NCBI GenBank assembly: GCA_905214795.1
Contig: CAJMNM010000022.1
Span: forward strand, 1 to 48,644
Reading direction: 5' to 3'
DNA: 48,644 bases
Source of the DNA: an uncultured bacterium
Lineage (GTDB): Bacteria > Bacteroidota > Bacteroidia > Bacteroidales > Bacteroidaceae
The notes under the pieces were generated by a model that was not told the origin of the DNA, made no database searches, and saw only the letters and a list, made by a program, of their open reading frames with translations. Shown one piece after another: positions 15,146 to 23,724 of the stretch (position 1 is the stretch's first letter; each line of letters opens with the position of its first letter). The translations under genes were made by a program, and so were the position numbers.

Positions 15146-16165
15146 ATGATAGAAAAGCATATTGTTTTAGAGGATATCGATCCGGTTATGTTCTACGGCG
15201 TCAAGAACGTCAACATCCAAATGATAAAAGCTTTATACCCCAAACTACGCATCGTAGCACGGGGAAATGTCATCAGAGTGATGGGCGACGAAGAGGAAAT
15301 GTGCGCATTTGAAGAACAAATCATCGCCTTGGAAAAACATTGCGCCAAATATAACAGTCTTACAGAAGAAGACATTATAAATATCGTAAAGGGAAACAAG
15401 ACAAAAAACAGCGACCCCGAAGGTATCATTGTCTATAGTATTACGGGAAAACCAATCTGCGCACGTAGTGAGAACCAGCAGCGACTGGTTAAGGCTTACG
15501 AAAATAACGATATGTTATTTGCCATTGGTCCGGCCGGTTCCGGAAAAACTTATACCAGCATCGCATTGGCTGTAAGAGCACTCAAAAACAAAGAAATCAG
15601 AAAAATCATTCTCAGCCGTCCAGCTGTAGAAGCCGGTGAAAAACTGGGTTTTCTACCTGGTGACATGAAGGATAAGATTGACCCTTACCTGCAACCTCTT
15701 TATGATGCACTTCAAGACATGCTGCCCGCTGCGAAGCTTCAGGAAATGATAGAACAAAACGTCATTCAGATTGCCCCATTGGCATTTATGAGAGGACGAA
15801 CTTTAAACGACGCAGTAGTTATTCTTGACGAAGCTCAAAACACTACTCCCGCCCAACTGAAAATGTTTCTTACCCGTATGGGTATGAATACAAAAATGAT
15901 AGTTACAGGTGACATCACCCAAATTGACCTGCCACCATCACAGCGCTCAGGACTGGTTGAATCTCTTAAGATACTTAAAGGAATAAAAGGAATTGCTATC
16001 ATTGAAATGACTCAGAAAGACATTGTACGTCATAAACTTGTTACTCGCATTGTAGAAGCTTATGCCCGTCATGACAAACAAGTAGCAACAGCTGTCAAAA
16101 AAACAAAGAACGAGCCAGAAGAGGAAACCATATTTCATCCTATGAGCGGATTAGGAGACAATTAA
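15146..16165 (+). CDS. phoH: PhoH family ATPase
   Basis: The 339-aa protein has an N-terminal KH-like region (~1-100) and a PhoH ATPase domain. The Walker A motif G128-PAGSGKT135 and Walker B D228-EAQN are visible, along with RPAVEAGEKLGFLPGD and VTGDITQIDLP. PhoH-like proteins are cytoplasmic ATPases or helicase-like factors linked to RNA metabolism; their precise role is unsettled in most bacteria. Length and domain layout are normal. The gene heads a run with purC, menG and aroE, and only a 54-bp gap without a clear promoter separates it from purC, so one transcript is plausible. Confidence 0.92.
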   Translation: MIEKHIVLEDIDPVMFYGVKNVNIQMIKALYPKLRIVARGNVIRVMGDEEEMCAFEEQIIALEKHCAKYNSLTEEDIINIVKGNKTKNSDPEGIIVYSITGKPICARSENQQRLVKAYENNDMLFAIGPAGSGKTYTSIALAVRALKNKEIRKIILSRPAVEAGEKLGFLPGDMKDKIDPYLQPLYDALQDMLPAAKLQEMIEQNVIQIAPLAFMRGRTLNDAVVILDEAQNTTPAQLKMFLTRMGMNTKMIVTGDITQIDLPPSQRSGLVESLKILKGIKGIAIIEMTQKDIVRHKLVTRIVEAYARHDKQVATAVKKTKNEPEEETIFHPMSGLGDN

Positions 16166-16219
16166 GAGCAAGAAACAAACGAATAAACATTTCAAATTTC
16201 ATTTTTAATACATACAACA

Positions 16220-17170
16220 ATGAAAGCTTTAACAAGAACCGATTTTAATTTTCCGGGACAAAAAAGTGTATATCATGGAAAAGTACGTGACGTGTATAAC
16301 ATCAATGATGACCTGTTAGTCATGGTTGCTACCGACCGTATTTCTGCATTTGACGTCATCCTTCCGAAAGGCATTCCCTTTAAAGGTCAGGTTTTGAACC
16401 AGATTGCAGCCAAATTCCTAGATGCTACAAGTGACATTGTACCAAACTGGAAACTGGCAACTCCAGACCCTATGGTAACAGTTGGTCTAAAATGTGAAGG
16501 TTTCCGTGTTGAAATGATTATCCGCGGTTATCTGACAGGTTCTGCATGGCGTGAATATCAAAAGGGATGTCGTGAACTTTGCGGTGTAAAATTACCTGAG
16601 GGTATGAAAGAGAACCAAAAATTCCCCCAACCCATCATTACTCCGACAACCAAAGCAGATGCCGGTCATGATGAAAACATTTCTAAAGAAGAAATTATTG
16701 CTCAAGGCATCGTAAGCAAAGAAGATTATGAACTCATGGAGAAATATACGTATGCTTTGTTCGAGCGCGGAACAGAAATGGCAGCCCAGAAAGGTTTAAT
16801 CTTAGTTGACACGAAATACGAATTCGGTAAGAAAGACGGCAAAATATATCTGATTGACGAAATCCACACTCCGGACTCCAGCCGTTATTTCTATGCTGAA
16901 GGTTATCAGGAAAAATTTGAAAAGGGAGAAGCACAGAAACAGCTGTCAAAAGAATTTGTCCGTCAATGGCTGATTGACCATAATTTTATGGGACAGGCAG
17001 GACAGCAGGTTCCGGAAATGACTGACGAATATGTAAACAGTGTTTCTGACCGTTACATTGAACTTTACGAGGGTATTGTCGGTGAAAAATTCTGTAAAGC
17101 AGACGACCACGATGATCTTGCAGCCCGTATCGAAAAGAATGTGACAGAATACTTGAACAATCACAAGTAA
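16220..17170 (+). CDS. purC: Phosphoribosylaminoimidazole-succinocarboxamide synthase (SAICAR synthase)
   Basis: This 316-aa enzyme joins aspartate to CAIR using ATP, in de novo purine synthesis. Family signatures are KVRDVYNINDDLLVMVATDRISAFD near the N-terminus (described by its ends K21-D45), then RGYLTGSAWREY and the DEIHTPDSSRY substrate-binding segment. It belongs to the longer, ~310-aa branch of PurC. It is preceded by AT-rich leader sequence and followed after 10 bp by menG. purM, a second purine gene, lies 5 kb downstream in its own unit. Confidence 0.97.
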   Translation: MKALTRTDFNFPGQKSVYHGKVRDVYNINDDLLVMVATDRISAFDVILPKGIPFKGQVLNQIAAKFLDATSDIVPNWKLATPDPMVTVGLKCEGFRVEMIIRGYLTGSAWREYQKGCRELCGVKLPEGMKENQKFPQPIITPTTKADAGHDENISKEEIIAQGIVSKEDYELMEKYTYALFERGTEMAAQKGLILVDTKYEFGKKDGKIYLIDEIHTPDSSRYFYAEGYQEKFEKGEAQKQLSKEFVRQWLIDHNFMGQAGQQVPEMTDEYVNSVSDRYIELYEGIVGEKFCKADDHDDLAARIEKNVTEYLNNHK

Positions 17171-17180
17171 TCACACTGCT

Positions 17181-17915
17181 GTGTACGAACAAGAAAAAAT
17201 AAAGCCATATAAAAGCGTCGGCCATAAGGGTGAGCAAGTAGAACAGATGTTCAACCATATTGCTCACTCTTATGACACGCTTAATCATTTTCTATCTCTT
17301 GGCATAGACAAAAACTGGCGTAGAACTGCGATAGATTCCTTACAGCCGTATTCTCCTCAAACCATTTTGGATATTGCTACCGGAACAGGAGATTTTGCCA
17401 TTCTTTCCGCAAAACGTCTTCAACCTGAAACACTTATCGGCGCAGACATATCAGAAGGCATGATGCAAATAGGCCGCGAAAAGGTAAAATCGCTTGGACT
17501 TGACAAAATAATCTCTTTTAAACGCGAGGATTGTACTGCCCTATCATTTTCTGACAACAGTTTTGACGCAGTGACCGTAGCATACGGAGTACGTAACTTT
17601 GAAGATTTAGACAAAGGGCTGCAGGAAATGTACAGGGTTTTAAAACCCGGGGGACATTTGTTAATCGTAGAATTAAGTTCACCGAACAAATTCCCAATGA
17701 AACAGCTTTTCAGCCTTTATGCACGTATCGTTATGCCTACCGTTGGTAAATTAGTGTCAAAAGACGCCAGCGCTTACACCTATCTTCCGGCAACTATGGC
17801 TGCCTTTCCACAAGGAGAAGTCATGCAGAAAATTATTCAAAAAGCCGGATTCAACACGGTCTGGTTCAGACGCTTCACTTTTGGCATCTGTACCATGTAT
17901 TTAGCGACCAAATAA
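17181..17915 (+). CDS. menG: Demethylmenaquinone methyltransferase (MenG/UbiE)
   Basis: The 244-aa class I SAM-dependent methyltransferase shows motif I LDIATGTGDFAI, the UbiE signature VTVAYGVRNF and PGGHLLIVELSSP. In a Bacteroidales cell, which uses menaquinone, its role is the last step of menaquinone synthesis. The start codon is GTG at 17181, 10 bp after purC. No ATG is available in frame before the conserved region, and no strong Shine-Dalgarno sequence is visible. It is followed by aroE after 11 bp, which ties together chorismate supply and its quinone end-product. Confidence 0.95.
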   Translation: MYEQEKIKPYKSVGHKGEQVEQMFNHIAHSYDTLNHFLSLGIDKNWRRTAIDSLQPYSPQTILDIATGTGDFAILSAKRLQPETLIGADISEGMMQIGREKVKSLGLDKIISFKREDCTALSFSDNSFDAVTVAYGVRNFEDLDKGLQEMYRVLKPGGHLLIVELSSPNKFPMKQLFSLYARIVMPTVGKLVSKDASAYTYLPATMAAFPQGEVMQKIIQKAGFNTVWFRRFTFGICTMYLATK

Positions 17916-17926
17916 CTTTTACTATT

Positions 17927-18673
17927 ATGGATACTTATGGTTTAGTCGGCTATCCTTTGAAGCATTCTTTTTCCATGGACTTCTTCAATGAGAAATTTCA
18001 AAATGAGAATATTGCCGCCGAATATCTTAACTTCGAAATCCCTTCTATCTCACTATTTCAAGACATCATCGCAGAAAATGCTACATTACGTGGATTAAAT
18101 GTCACAATACCATATAAGGAGAAAGTTATTTCTTTCTTAGATGAAATAAGTGAAGAAGCCCGCAAAATAGGTGCCGTTAATGTGATCTGCGTAACACGAA
18201 GACATGGTGCACCTTTCCTCAAAGGTTATAATACTGATGTTATAGGTTTTATGCAATCCATAGAGCCACTCCTTGAATCACATCATAAAAAAGCATTAAT
18301 ATTAGGTACAGGAGGCGCATCAAAAGCAGTCAATTACGGTTTAAAAGAACTTGGCCTGGAAACCAAACTGGTTAGCCGTCGCGAACAAGCAGGCATGCTG
18401 ACTTACGAACAACTTTCAGCCGAACTAATGGCTGAATACCATGTTATCGTAAATTGTACGCCAGTAGGAATGTTTCCGCACACTGAAGAATGTCCAGACA
18501 TTCCATACGACCAAATCGGACCGGACCACCTCCTTTATGATTTAATATACAATCCGGATGAAACCTTATTCCTAAAAAAAGGAAAAGCTAATGGCGCCAT
18601 TACTAAAAACGGACTTGAAATGCTCATTTTGCAGGCTTACGCAGGATGGGATTTATGGACTCATGAAAAATAA
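17927..18673 (+). CDS. aroE: Shikimate dehydrogenase
   Basis: The 248-aa protein reduces 3-dehydroshikimate to shikimate with NADPH. The N-terminal substrate domain has GYPLKHSFS and the catalytic pair K64 (NVTIPYKEKV) and D104 (NTDVIGF). The nucleotide-binding loop is LGTGGASKAV. It is slightly short compared with E. coli AroE (272 aa), which is usual in Bacteroidetes. It is 11 bp after menG and 3 bp before a hydrolase gene. Confidence 0.96.
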   Translation: MDTYGLVGYPLKHSFSMDFFNEKFQNENIAAEYLNFEIPSISLFQDIIAENATLRGLNVTIPYKEKVISFLDEISEEARKIGAVNVICVTRRHGAPFLKGYNTDVIGFMQSIEPLLESHHKKALILGTGGASKAVNYGLKELGLETKLVSRREQAGMLTYEQLSAELMAEYHVIVNCTPVGMFPHTEECPDIPYDQIGPDHLLYDLIYNPDETLFLKKGKANGAITKNGLEMLILQAYAGWDLWTHEK

Positions 18674-18676
18674 ACC

Positions 18677-19663
18677 ATGAAACAGACACGCAGACGTCAG
18701 TATATTCTTCTAACCACCACAATTATTCTGTCAGGTATTATCATTCTTATAAGCGCCGCATTCTATATGCAATGGTACGCCTTAGAAGCACAAGGCAATG
18801 AACGTGGAAAGAATCACGAAGACTCTTACAAATATATGTATGCCAAATACCCGATTCTTCATAACTGGGTAGACAGTCTGAATAAACATAAAGCACTGCG
18901 TGACACTTTTATTACAGCCGATGACCAGACACGGCTTCATGCCTTATATATTTATGCCGATAGTGTAACCCCAAACACGGCAGTTGTCGTACATGGATAT
19001 ACAGATAATGCAGTGCGAATGCTTCACATAGCTTATCTGTATAATCATGACTTACGCTATAATGTATTACTTCCCGAGCTTCGCTATTCCGGAACGAGTG
19101 AGGGTACACATATCCAGATGGGATGGCTGGACAGGAAAGATGTTATAAAATGGATGGATATTGCCAATCAAATATTTTCTGTCCCTGATTCAACTGGAGA
19201 AACAACGACTCAAATGGTTGTACATGGTATTTCCATGGGAGCTGCAACAACCATGTGTGTAAGTGGAGAACCACAGAAAAACTATGTCAACTGTTTTATT
19301 GAAGACTGTGGTTACACATCAGTATGGGATGAATACAGCAAAGAATTATATAACCAATTCTCATTACCTGAATTTCCACTACTCCACATTACAAGCTGGA
19401 TAACACAATTGCGTTATGGCTGGAATTTCAAAGAAGCATCACCTTTAGAACAAATTAAGAAAAGTCATTATCCCATGCTTTTTATACATGGTGATGCTGA
19501 TAATTTTGTGCCGACATGGATGGGAGACACTTTATATGCTAATTATAAAGGACCAAAGGAATATTGGCGTGTACCCGGTGTTGCTCATGCCGAATCTTAC
19601 TTTAAATTTCCTAAAGAATACACGAACTATGTCAAAAAGTTCGTCAACAAATATAATCATTAA
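18677..19663 (+). CDS. Membrane-anchored alpha/beta hydrolase
   Basis: The 328-aa product has one N-terminal membrane segment (about residues 9-30, uncleaved in appearance) and an extracytoplasmic alpha/beta-hydrolase domain. The triad can be assigned: S186 in HGISMGA, D275 in HGDADNFVP and H304 in VAHAESY. The oxyanion strand VVVHGYTDN is also present. The group is often called 'alpha/beta hydrolase' in Bacteroides and the substrate is unknown. It starts 3 bp after aroE, so it is co-transcribed, but no link to shikimate chemistry is evident. Confidence 0.88.
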   Translation: MKQTRRRQYILLTTTIILSGIIILISAAFYMQWYALEAQGNERGKNHEDSYKYMYAKYPILHNWVDSLNKHKALRDTFITADDQTRLHALYIYADSVTPNTAVVVHGYTDNAVRMLHIAYLYNHDLRYNVLLPELRYSGTSEGTHIQMGWLDRKDVIKWMDIANQIFSVPDSTGETTTQMVVHGISMGAATTMCVSGEPQKNYVNCFIEDCGYTSVWDEYSKELYNQFSLPEFPLLHITSWITQLRYGWNFKEASPLEQIKKSHYPMLFIHGDADNFVPTWMGDTLYANYKGPKEYWRVPGVAHAESYFKFPKEYTNYVKKFVNKYNH

Positions 19664-19708
19664 AAAGAATATCGTAATTTTCCAGGACCAAACAGATAAA
19701 TTCATATT

Positions 19709-20629
19709 ATGAGAACAATATTTCTCACCTTATTCATTTCCTTTTTTATCGTTTTTTTAAATCAAACGGATGCCGCAACTTATAATCCGGACAACCTGCC
19801 TATACCTTATCTTCAAGACAGAACCAAACATGTTATAAATCCAGACAATATACTTTCAACAGCAACCACAGCACAAATGGACTCCATGCTTTACCGTCTG
19901 GAAAAGGAGAAGGGTGTGCAATCATTAGCTATCGTTGTAGAAAGCATTGAAGGCGGTGACTGTTACGATTTTGCCATTACATTAGGAAATAAATATGGAA
20001 TCGGGAACAAAGAAAACACCGGATTAATCATTTTACTTGCCACAAAAGACAGATGTTACCAGATATTAACAGGCGAAGGACTTGAAGGAACTCTTCCGGA
20101 CGCTATCTGCCGACGAATTGAAAACCGGCGAATGGTTCCCTTCCTAAAAAAAAGCCTTTGGGATGAAGCTATGTTACATACAACTGAGGCTGTTTGTGGT
20201 ATTATTCTTGATGACGCCTCACTTGTAAATACCCCCATAAAACAAAATTCAAAAAACAGAATTCCCGCAGTGTTTACTTTCTTTGGATTATTCTTGGGAA
20301 TTATGATTCTTTCCTGGTATAAAAATAAGAAAAGGAATTCTTGCCCTTTCTGCGGTAAATCAAACATTTACAGAATAGACAGTCAAATCACCATTGACAA
20401 ACTTCAATTTATAGAACATCATAAAGAAACATTCCGTTGCTCACATTGTGGCAAAACATTTACCCGTACACATGATGAACCTTGGGATAACGGCTCCGGA
20501 TTCGGAGGCTTTCCACCAATAGCCGGGCCATTTCACAGAGGCTTTGGAAGTTCCTTCGGAGGAGGTTTCAATGGTGGTTCTTTTGGAGGAGGCAGTTTCG
20601 GTGGAGGAGGTTCAGGCGGACGATTCTGA
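19709..20629 (+). CDS. TPM-domain (YgcG-like) membrane protein with zinc ribbon and Gly-rich tail
   Basis: The 306-aa protein has a signal peptide, a TPM domain at about 40-165 (INPDNILS ... QSLAIVVES ... YQILTGEGLEG) and one membrane segment around 185-203. An unusual zinc-ribbon-like segment follows with C212-x2-C215 and C244-x2-C247. The last ~40 residues are Gly/Ser/Phe-rich low complexity, typical for YgcG. TPM proteins are envelope proteins of poorly defined function, often next to lemA, as here. The tail is probably disordered. The extra zinc ribbon sits on the side opposite the TPM domain, so probably in the cytoplasm. Confidence 0.88.
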   Translation: MRTIFLTLFISFFIVFLNQTDAATYNPDNLPIPYLQDRTKHVINPDNILSTATTAQMDSMLYRLEKEKGVQSLAIVVESIEGGDCYDFAITLGNKYGIGNKENTGLIILLATKDRCYQILTGEGLEGTLPDAICRRIENRRMVPFLKKSLWDEAMLHTTEAVCGIILDDASLVNTPIKQNSKNRIPAVFTFFGLFLGIMILSWYKNKKRNSCPFCGKSNIYRIDSQITIDKLQFIEHHKETFRCSHCGKTFTRTHDEPWDNGSGFGGFPPIAGPFHRGFGSSFGGGFNGGSFGGGSFGGGGSGGRF

Positions 20630-20688
20630 CAGATATCTGTTCACAAATCCTGACGGAATTATAATACTAACTTATAAAACTCAACAAA

Positions 20689-21273
20689 ATGAAGAAAAAG
20701 ACATGGATGGCCAGCATCATGGCACTATTTTTTATGTTGCTGCTGAACAGCTGCACATATAATACGATGGTGGAGAAAGACGAGGCCGTATCAACGGCTT
20801 GGAGCAATGTAGAAGCGCAATATCAGCGTAGAGCGGACCTCATCCCCAATTTAGTCAGTACAGTAAAAGGTTATGCCCAACACGAAAGCTCTACGCTTGA
20901 AGCCGTGGTAGAAGCAAGAAGCAAAGCTACTCAGATCACCGTCGATCCCGCCAACCTGACAGCTGACAAACTGAAAGAGTATCAGGAAGCACAAGGCGCA
21001 GTCAGTTCTGCACTCGGCAAGCTATTAGCCATTACTGAGAACTATCCGGAACTGCGCGCCAACGAAAACTTTTCTGAACTCCAAGCCCAGCTGGAAGGAA
21101 CTGAAAACCGTATTACCGAAGCAAGAAAACGCTACAACGAAGCGGTTCAAGATTATAACGTGCTGATCAGGAAATTCCCCAACAATCTGTTCGCCGGCAT
21201 GTTCGGATTCAGCAAGAAAGAAAAATTCGAAGCCTCTTCCGGAACGGAAGAAGCCCCCAAAGTGGAATTTTAA
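20689..21273 (+). CDS. lemA: LemA family lipoprotein
   Basis: This 194-aa protein begins with a lipobox (MLLLNSC, C22) and then the LemA domain: WSNVEAQYQRRADLIPNLV, KGYAQHES and YNEAVQDYNVLIRKFPNN. LemA proteins are helical-bundle envelope proteins; together with TPM/YgcG proteins they form a widespread but unexplained pair. Here it follows the TPM gene by 59 bp. A strong hairpin lies just after its stop. Confidence 0.93.
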   Translation: MKKKTWMASIMALFFMLLLNSCTYNTMVEKDEAVSTAWSNVEAQYQRRADLIPNLVSTVKGYAQHESSTLEAVVEARSKATQITVDPANLTADKLKEYQEAQGAVSSALGKLLAITENYPELRANENFSELQAQLEGTENRITEARKRYNEAVQDYNVLIRKFPNNLFAGMFGFSKKEKFEASSGTEEAPKVEF

Positions 21274-21286
21274 AAACTCTGTCCAC

Positions 21287-21326
21287 TCCCATCCCGAACA
21301 TATTTATACATATTGTCGGGATGGGA
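21287..21326 (+). other. Strong hairpin between lemA and the transglutaminase gene
   Basis: TCCCATCCCGA (21287-21297) and TCGGGATGGGA (21316-21326) form a perfect 11-bp stem with an 18-nt AT-rich loop. No T-run follows (AACTATTATC), so it is more likely an mRNA-stabilising or processing element, or a factor-assisted terminator, than a standard intrinsic terminator. Confidence 0.5.
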
Positions 21327-21367
21327 ACTATTATCACAATGCATCTTTCATCCTTATAATCAAGTCA

Positions 21368-22243
21368 ATGAAACCTATTTTCCTACTCGTTTCCCTGTTT
21401 TGCTATTTGGGCTTGCAGGCTCAAACAAAAAGCCAAGATTTCGATTTAAGAATACATTACACCATACACTCCGACAGCACTTGCAACCGCATACGCCTTA
21501 AAATCGTACTGCCGCAAAGCGTGTCTGGGTTTCAACATATTGAGGATATCGAATTCAACATAGAACCGGATTTTATTTATTTCAGCGAAACTGACAAGTA
21601 TGCCTTATATGATTTTACCCCCTCGCCATCCAGACAACAACTCGTCATAAGAATCAAGGGAACAGTATATGCCCACGATTATGCAACATGCCGCAAACAA
21701 CCGACAGCACACGACGAAGATTTATCAGCCTGGCTGAAAGCTGAAAACTACATCGACAGTGATTCGCCCTGGATAAGAGCTATAGCCGCAGAACTGAAAG
21801 GAGACACAGAAGCAGAAACGATAAAGAACATATTTTACTATACACAGAAAAACTTTACTTACACCCCGCGCGACTACAGTATCGGAGCCTTGGGGATGCT
21901 ATCCCTTAAGCGGGGCGACTGCACAGAATACACCGACCTTTTCGTGGCACTGTGCCGAGCTTCCGGTATCCCGGCACGTCACACCTATGGTGTCTCGGTA
22001 CAGACAAATAATAAAAAAGGAGCGGCGCATTCATGGGGCGAAGTATACATGAAAGACTGCGGATGGGTAGCTTTTGATCCCACTCCCGGCAACCGTGCCA
22101 ACTTCACTACGTTAAACGACATGTACATTCAGTTCTCACAAATTAGGAACAGCACCGAATTGGGAGGCAAAGGGCTATTTTCCTTTTGGGAATATTGGGG
22201 ACAAAGTCCGACAATAAACACAGACTACCTCATCAGACGATGA
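21368..22243 (+). CDS. Secreted transglutaminase-like cysteine protease-fold protein
   Basis: The 291-aa product has a signal peptide (MKPIFLLVSLFCYLGLQAQ), a beta-rich N-terminal part and a transglutaminase-like domain with an intact triad: C185 in RGDCTEYTDLF, H221 in AHSWGEVY and D237 in FDPTPGN. In bacteria this fold usually hydrolyses or transfers peptide bonds in the envelope. It is 94 bp downstream of lemA across a hairpin, and may be a loosely coupled last gene of that run. Substrate unknown. Confidence 0.9.
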   Translation: MKPIFLLVSLFCYLGLQAQTKSQDFDLRIHYTIHSDSTCNRIRLKIVLPQSVSGFQHIEDIEFNIEPDFIYFSETDKYALYDFTPSPSRQQLVIRIKGTVYAHDYATCRKQPTAHDEDLSAWLKAENYIDSDSPWIRAIAAELKGDTEAETIKNIFYYTQKNFTYTPRDYSIGALGMLSLKRGDCTEYTDLFVALCRASGIPARHTYGVSVQTNNKKGAAHSWGEVYMKDCGWVAFDPTPGNRANFTTLNDMYIQFSQIRNSTELGGKGLFSFWEYWGQSPTINTDYLIRR

Positions 22244-22347
22244 ATTATTTTCTCCAACTCTCCATAATTTAGTCAAAAGAAGAGGGATTAATTCACTTTA
22301 AGATATACCAACTGACAGTCTTAAACACACTATTCTTCCGTTTTTCG

Positions 22348-22378
22348 TTGATTATTCCAAAGTTTTTCCGTATTTTTG
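22348..22378 (+). promoter_or_regulatory. purM promoter
   Basis: TTG at 22348-22350 and TATTTTTG at 22371-22378, 20 nt apart, match the Bacteroidetes promoter. Transcription would start near 22384. This excludes the in-frame ATG at 22348 and supports the start at 22414. Confidence 0.6.
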
Positions 22379-22413
22379 TAACACAAAAACAATCAATCAA
22401 AAAGATTAAGAAT

Positions 22414-23580
22414 ATGAGCAACCAGCGCTATATGATGCGCGGTGTGTCGGCAGCCAAAGAAGACGTACACAACGCCATCAAGAACATTGACAAAGGTATT
22501 TTTCCCCAAGCTTTCTGTAAGATTATCCCTGACATTTTGGGAGGCGACCCGGAATACTGCAACATCATGCATGCTGACGGTGCCGGCACAAAATCGTCAT
22601 TAGCCTACATGTACTGGAAAGAAACCGGTGATTTATCCGTATGGAAAGGTATTGCCCAGGACGCCCTGATTATGAACACAGACGACCTTCTCTGTGTAGG
22701 CGCTGTTGACAACATCCTTGTTTCATCCACCATTGGCCGTAATAAGATGCTGATACCAGGCGAGGTCATCAGCGCAATTATCAACGGAACAGACGAGCTT
22801 TTAGCAGATATGCGTAAAATGGGCATCGGTATCTATGCTACAGGCGGAGAAACTGCTGATGTTGGAGATTTGGTACGTACTATCATTGTCGATTCAACTG
22901 TAACTTGCCGCATGAAACGCAGCGATGTTATTAATAATGCCAACATACGTCCCGGCGATGTAATCGTAGGTTTGAGCAGCTGCGGACAAGCCACTTATGA
23001 AAAAGAATATAATGGCGGTATGGGCAGTAATGGTCTTACCAGCGCACGCCACGACGTATTTGCAAAATATCTCGCTGAAAAATATCCAGAAAGTTACGAC
23101 AAAGCCGTACCCGAGGATCTTGTATACAGCGGCAGTTATAAATTAACCGATCCCGTAGAAGGCGCTCCGGTAAACGCAGGAAAACTTGTACTTTCTCCAA
23201 CACGAACCTATGCACCTGTCATTAAAAAAATATTGGATGAACTGAGACCGGAAATCCATGGAATGGTGCATTGCACAGGCGGAGCACAAACAAAAGTATT
23301 GCATTTTGTAGGAGAAAACTGCAAAGTGATTAAAGATAACATGTTCCCAGTACCTCCTTTATTTAAAGCCATCGCTAAAGAAAGTGGAACTGATTGGGCT
23401 GAGATGTATAAGGTATTCAATATGGGACATCGCCTAGAGATTTATGTGGCACCGGAACAGGCTGATAAAATTATCGCCATAAGTAAAAGCTTCAATATAG
23501 ACGCACAAGTTATCGGACACATTGAAGAAGGAGAACGTTCTCTTGTTATACGCAGCGAATTCGGAGAATTTAAATACTAA
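22414..23580 (+). CDS. purM: Phosphoribosylformylglycinamidine cyclo-ligase (AIR synthase)
   Basis: PurM closes FGAM to AIR with ATP in purine synthesis. I start at ATG 22414 (MSNQRYMMRGVSAAKED, 388 aa) because a good promoter lies inside the longer frame that begins at 22348. Signatures are HADGAGTKSSLAY, the ATGGETADVGDLV loop and SCGQATYEKEYNGGMGSNG. The protein is longer than E. coli PurM (345 aa), with an insert in the middle, as usual in Bacteroidetes. It is followed by a strong terminator, so it is monocistronic. Confidence 0.95.
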   Translation: MSNQRYMMRGVSAAKEDVHNAIKNIDKGIFPQAFCKIIPDILGGDPEYCNIMHADGAGTKSSLAYMYWKETGDLSVWKGIAQDALIMNTDDLLCVGAVDNILVSSTIGRNKMLIPGEVISAIINGTDELLADMRKMGIGIYATGGETADVGDLVRTIIVDSTVTCRMKRSDVINNANIRPGDVIVGLSSCGQATYEKEYNGGMGSNGLTSARHDVFAKYLAEKYPESYDKAVPEDLVYSGSYKLTDPVEGAPVNAGKLVLSPTRTYAPVIKKILDELRPEIHGMVHCTGGAQTKVLHFVGENCKVIKDNMFPVPPLFKAIAKESGTDWAEMYKVFNMGHRLEIYVAPEQADKIIAISKSFNIDAQVIGHIEEGERSLVIRSEFGEFKY

Positions 23581-23600
23581 GAATTCAAGACTATTTAATG

Positions 23601-23645
23601 AGCCCGCATCTGACAATAAATAAAAACAGATGTGGGCTTTTTTAT
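23601..23645 (+). terminator. Intrinsic terminator after purM
   Basis: GCCCGCATCTG (23602-23612) pairs with CAGATGTGGGC (23627-23637, one G-T pair) and is followed by TTTTTTATTTT. Confidence 0.85.
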
Positions 23646-23697
23646 TTTAAATTCATGTTTTTATCAGAAAACAACCTCATACCTGCCATAAAATCAC

Positions 23698-23705
23698 TAT
23701 CTTTG
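23698..23705 (+). promoter_or_regulatory. -7 box of the prfA-pyrF operon
   Basis: TATCTTTG fits TAnnTTTG and lies 20 bp before the prfA ATG, giving a short leader. No clear -33 element. Confidence 0.55.
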
Positions 23706-23724
23706 CAGTCAGAAAAATTCAATT

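Noticed and set aside
22348..22413. The longer purM start at 22348
   Set aside because: The promoter boxes at 22348-22378 lie inside it, and the extra 22 residues (basic, Phe/Ile-rich) are not PurM-like.
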